Part shown: piece by piece, positions 39,256 through 41,563 of the stretch
How positions within the stretch are numbered: the first letter of the stretch is position 1
How the letters are laid out: each line of letters starts with the position of its first letter
Origin: Myxococcales bacterium
GTDB lineage: Bacteria > Myxococcota_A > UBA9042
Direction: 5' to 3'
Length of the DNA: 41,563 nt
Assembly: GCA_009692465.1 (NCBI GenBank)
Contig: SHZD01000028.1
Location: forward strand, 1-41,563
Notes under the pieces: generated by a model
Seen by the model: only the letters and a program-made list of their open reading frames with translations
Told to the model about the DNA's origin: nothing
Database searches by the model: none
Position numbers and translations under genes: made by a program

Positions 39256-41265
39256 TCAGCGATCCAGCATTGAGGCGATGGCCACTAGACTCTTGGCCGA
39301 ATCCGCACTCAACCGCCGCAGCGCTGCCAACTGCGACTCGACCGCCGCCAACGCCGATGACGCCACCGCCAATTCGCTGCGCACGCGGGCTAACTCTTCC
39401 TCGCGGGCCGTCGCCGACAGCTCTGCGCGCATCCGACCATCGACTGCCGCATCGCGTGCGCCTTGAGCGCCACTCAAACGAAGTTCCGTGTCGGCCAAAT
39501 GCTGACTGAGTCTGGCAATTTCGGCATCGGCCCCGGGCCGCGCATCGCCGCGGGCGTGGATCAATTCCAAGCGCAGGTGCTCATTTTCAGCTTCCAACCG
39601 GGCAATGGAGTTGGCGGCATCCTGCAGGCGCTCCACAAACGTGGTCAGTTCGCTGAACATGGCCGCATGGGCACCACTGGTGCGCGCGCGCTCGGTCACC
39701 GCCGTCGATGAGACCGCTGGCGCAGCGGCGACTGCGATAGCAGGGGCAAACACGACAGGCACAGCCAGCGCCAGCGGTGGGGCGGCAAGCGGCTCCGCAG
39801 CTTGCGGCTTAGCTGGCTGCAGGGGCTCCGCTTGCTTCAGGGGCTCCGCTTGCTTCAGGGGCTCCTCTGGCTTCACTGGGGCGGCGATTGCCGTCGGTTC
39901 AGCCGCGATCGGTTCCGCCGTAGCCGCGACTATCGGCTGCGCCGTAACCACCCCTGTCGGCTGCGCAGTAACCACCCCTGTCGGCTGCGCAGTAACCACC
40001 CCTGTCGGCTGCGCAGTAACCACCCCTGTCGGCTGCGCCGTAACCACCCCTGTCGGCTGCGCCGTAACCACCCCTGTCGGCTGCGCAGTAACCACCCCTG
40101 TCGGCTGCGCCGGCGCCACCACAAGCGGTGCGAAAGCAGGAGCTTGCAACTTGGCAGCCGCTGCAACTGCCGGCTCAACCTGAAGCACAGCCACGGCTGG
40201 CAAAAGCTCTTCCTCCTGCAGTTCTTGGATCAGATCGACATCGAGCACTTCTTCAATGGCGTCCGCCAGAAATTCCTCGACCAGATCGGCGCTGAGATCG
40301 ATCTCTTCCAAATCCAGATCGCCGTCATCGCCATTCATGCCAGTGGGTGCCTGCGGTGGGGCAATTTTGGCGTCCAGTTCTTCGTCGCTCGGCAGATCCT
40401 CCAGAATAGAGTTCTCCATCGTCATCTCCACCATGAGCGGCTCCGGCTCCAGGGTGGGCTGCGCCAGTGGTGATGGGCTGGCGACTTCCTCCAAGGTTAT
40501 TTCGTCGGCGGAAATCTCCTCGATGTCGTCACCGCCGACATCGATCTCTTGCAAATCGAGCGCTCCAAGCAGTTCTACACCAGCTTCGGCATCCAACTCG
40601 GCACCCAGTTCGGCACCCAGTTCGGTACCCAGTTCGGCACCCAGTTCGGCACCCAGTTCGGCACCCAGTTCGGCACCCAGCTCGGCACCCAGCTCGGCAC
40701 TGGCTGCGGAATCCGTGTCGGCATCGGCTGCCAATTCTCTGTCCGGTACCGGCGGTGGCGGTTCATCTTCTTCGAATTCCTCTATAAAATCATGGTTTTC
40801 ACTATCCAGCTCCACGACGTCCATCAGCTGGGTGGAGCCCTCCTGGGGCGCGGCTTCGACCGCTTCGACCGGCAATTCTTCCAAAATATCAAGCTCTCCA
40901 GTCGCTAGTGTCGCCCACTGTCCGCGCGCTGCGTCCGCCAACTCGCGGGCAACGCGCGATTGCGCAACGTAGCCATCCGCCGACTGCTTGCTCTTCTGAT
41001 GGCGCTTGACCTCGTCGCGCTGGTCATCGCGGTACACGACCAACAACCGGCTGTCGAATCCGCCTTCACCGCGCAACATGGTGACGACCTGCAGAGCTCG
41101 CCGCAGCGTCGGCCCCAACACCAACAGCCGCACCGGGCGGTCGCGCCACACTTTGGTCGCTTCTTCGACCGTCGCCACCGCCACTAGCGGCGCTGAAACC
41201 GCTGTTTGCAATTCACGTTCGATCAATTTGGTGCCGCCAACGAGCAACACAATGGGATCTGACAT
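39256..41265 (-). CDS. FrzS/AglZ-like pseudo-receiver coiled-coil protein
   Basis: A 669-residue cytoplasmic protein starting at ATG 41265 after GGGAGAG. Residues 1-115 resemble a response-regulator receiver (IVLLVGGTKLIERELQ, RLLVLGPTL, LLVVYRDD, KSKQSADGYVAQSR). The phosphoacceptor Asp is replaced by G51, and the usual acidic pair at the N-terminus is missing, so it is a pseudo-receiver. Residues 120-540 are low complexity, with an acidic LGAE repeat (about 192-223) and a VTAQPTGV repeat (about 388-444). Residues about 545-669 are a coiled coil. This architecture is that of FrzS and AglZ, polar motility proteins of Myxococcus, although the linker is much longer. A role in polar localisation or motility is plausible but not shown. 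Confidence 0.75.
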   Translation of the reverse strand: MSDPIVLLVGGTKLIERELQTAVSAPLVAVATVEEATKVWRDRPVRLLVLGPTLRRALQVVTMLRGEGGFDSRLLVVYRDDQRDEVKRHQKSKQSADGYVAQSRVARELADAARGQWATLATGELDILEELPVEAVEAAPQEGSTQLMDVVELDSENHDFIEEFEEDEPPPPVPDRELAADADTDSAASAELGAELGAELGAELGAELGAELGTELGAELGAELDAEAGVELLGALDLQEIDVGGDDIEEISADEITLEEVASPSPLAQPTLEPEPLMVEMTMENSILEDLPSDEELDAKIAPPQAPTGMNGDDGDLDLEEIDLSADLVEEFLADAIEEVLDVDLIQELQEEELLPAVAVLQVEPAVAAAAKLQAPAFAPLVVAPAQPTGVVTAQPTGVVTAQPTGVVTAQPTGVVTAQPTGVVTAQPTGVVTAQPTGVVTAQPIVAATAEPIAAEPTAIAAPVKPEEPLKQAEPLKQAEPLQPAKPQAAEPLAAPPLALAVPVVFAPAIAVAAAPAVSSTAVTERARTSGAHAAMFSELTTFVERLQDAANSIARLEAENEHLRLELIHARGDARPGADAEIARLSQHLADTELRLSGAQGARDAAVDGRMRAELSATAREEELARVRSELAVASSALAAVESQLAALRRLSADSAKSLVAIASMLDR
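39935..40102 (-). repeat. 24-bp in-frame tandem repeat, 7 copies
   Basis: Seven copies of an eight-codon unit (GGCTGCGCAGTAACCACCCC then TGTC in plus-strand sense, with C/A variation at one site) encode VTAQPTGV repeats in the linker of the FrzS/AglZ-like protein. Alternating variants suggest block duplication. Confidence 0.95.
40597..40692 (-). repeat. 12-bp in-frame tandem repeat, about 8 copies
   Basis: Units of TTCGGCACCCAG or CTCGGCACCCAG encode Leu-Gly-Ala-Glu repeats in the acidic linker of the FrzS/AglZ-like protein. One unit has a base change giving Thr. Confidence 0.95.
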
Positions 41266-41459
41266 GGGTAACTCTCCCGCCGGGCAGGCCGGCGCTCAGG
41301 CGCGCAGGGGCCGCAATTTGACGCGGTTTGCGGGTGGAAATCAACCACTGGGCCGACCATCGACCAAATGCCGATGGTGCATCGCCTTTGCCGGTCGCGT
41401 TGGCTGCCTAGGCTTGCGGCGCTGCCGGTGCCGACGGGCGGCAGAGCGTCCCCGAGTAG

Positions 41460-41563
41460 CCCCAAATTCACCACCGAAGTTGCCCGCGACCCCCGATTTG
41501 GGATGCCGGGGCCCTGTCGCTCGCTGTCGCTCGCTGTCGCTCGCTGTCGCTCGCTGTCGCTCG
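41460..41563. repeat. Dispersed repeat family 1, copy D (cut by window edge)
   Basis: The core CCCCAAATTCACCACCGAAG and CCCGATTTGGGATGCC is followed by at least five copies of the 10-base unit CTGTCGCTCG running to the window edge. It lies upstream of the FrzS/AglZ-like gene. The right arm is outside the window. Confidence 0.87.

Overview
The window is a GC-rich chromosomal segment, most likely from a Myxococcota (deltaproteobacterial-type) bacterium. The support is indirect but consistent: cysteine-rich repeat proteins with CGDGxC and CDDGNxCT units, a metalloprotease with a MYXO-CTERM-like tail, a FrzS/AglZ-like pseudo-receiver coiled-coil protein, a membrane Ser/Thr kinase, an FHA-GAF-adenylate cyclase and proline/alanine-rich TPR proteins. 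No rRNA, tRNA, CRISPR array, prophage or transposase gene was recognised.

Layout. (1) 260-7335 (+) is a tight run with GTGA/ATGA overlaps: TlpA-like thioredoxin, alanine-rich membrane protein, small CxxC protein, membrane-anchored PP2C-like pseudophosphatase, Ser/Thr kinase with a Cys-bearing extracytoplasmic tail, VKOR-DsbA fusion, and a CGDGxC-repeat protein with an OmpA-like end. After a rearranged junction near 7935 come two DUF1566 proteins (to 9330), facing a 1312-residue Cys-rich lipoprotein (13370-9432, -). (2) 13482-15425 (-): recX, a Smr-domain gene and a PIN/Phd toxin-antitoxin pair. (3) 15892-19470 (+): enolase-superfamily enzyme, Tat-exported gluconate-dehydrogenase-type small subunit and GMC oxidoreductase, the last bracketed by two direct copies of a 140-bp MITE-like element. 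(4) 26282-19987 (-): matrixin-like protease, aroQ, efp, TPR protein and a protein of unknown function, ending at a probable terminator; murI diverges from it. (5) 27362-29518 (-) is the adenylate cyclase; divergent from it are a glycosyltransferase, purine nucleoside phosphorylase and cytidine deaminase. (6) 32717-33490 is a gene-free tract of inverted repeats ending in a Fur-box-like site, then an FMN-binding protein, a small membrane protein and an FAD oxidoreductase. (7) A TraB/GumN-like protein, a degenerate CPBP-family membrane protein and the FrzS/AglZ-like protein follow.

The most coherent candidate system is the first: two thiol-disulfide enzymes, a kinase and pseudophosphatase whose exported tails carry cysteines, and several exported Cys-rich products. 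I read it as a dedicated oxidative-folding module for surface proteins that may monitor its own redox output. That is inference from gene content.

A second theme is repeats. At least three dispersed families lie between genes: a TA-flanked 140-bp element (three copies), a roughly 170-250-bp element with a 10-bp tandem core (four copies), and a roughly 28-bp extragenic motif. Many proteins carry short tandem arrays whose unit is a multiple of three bases, including two inside signal peptides, while the intergenic arrays have 16- or 10-bp units.
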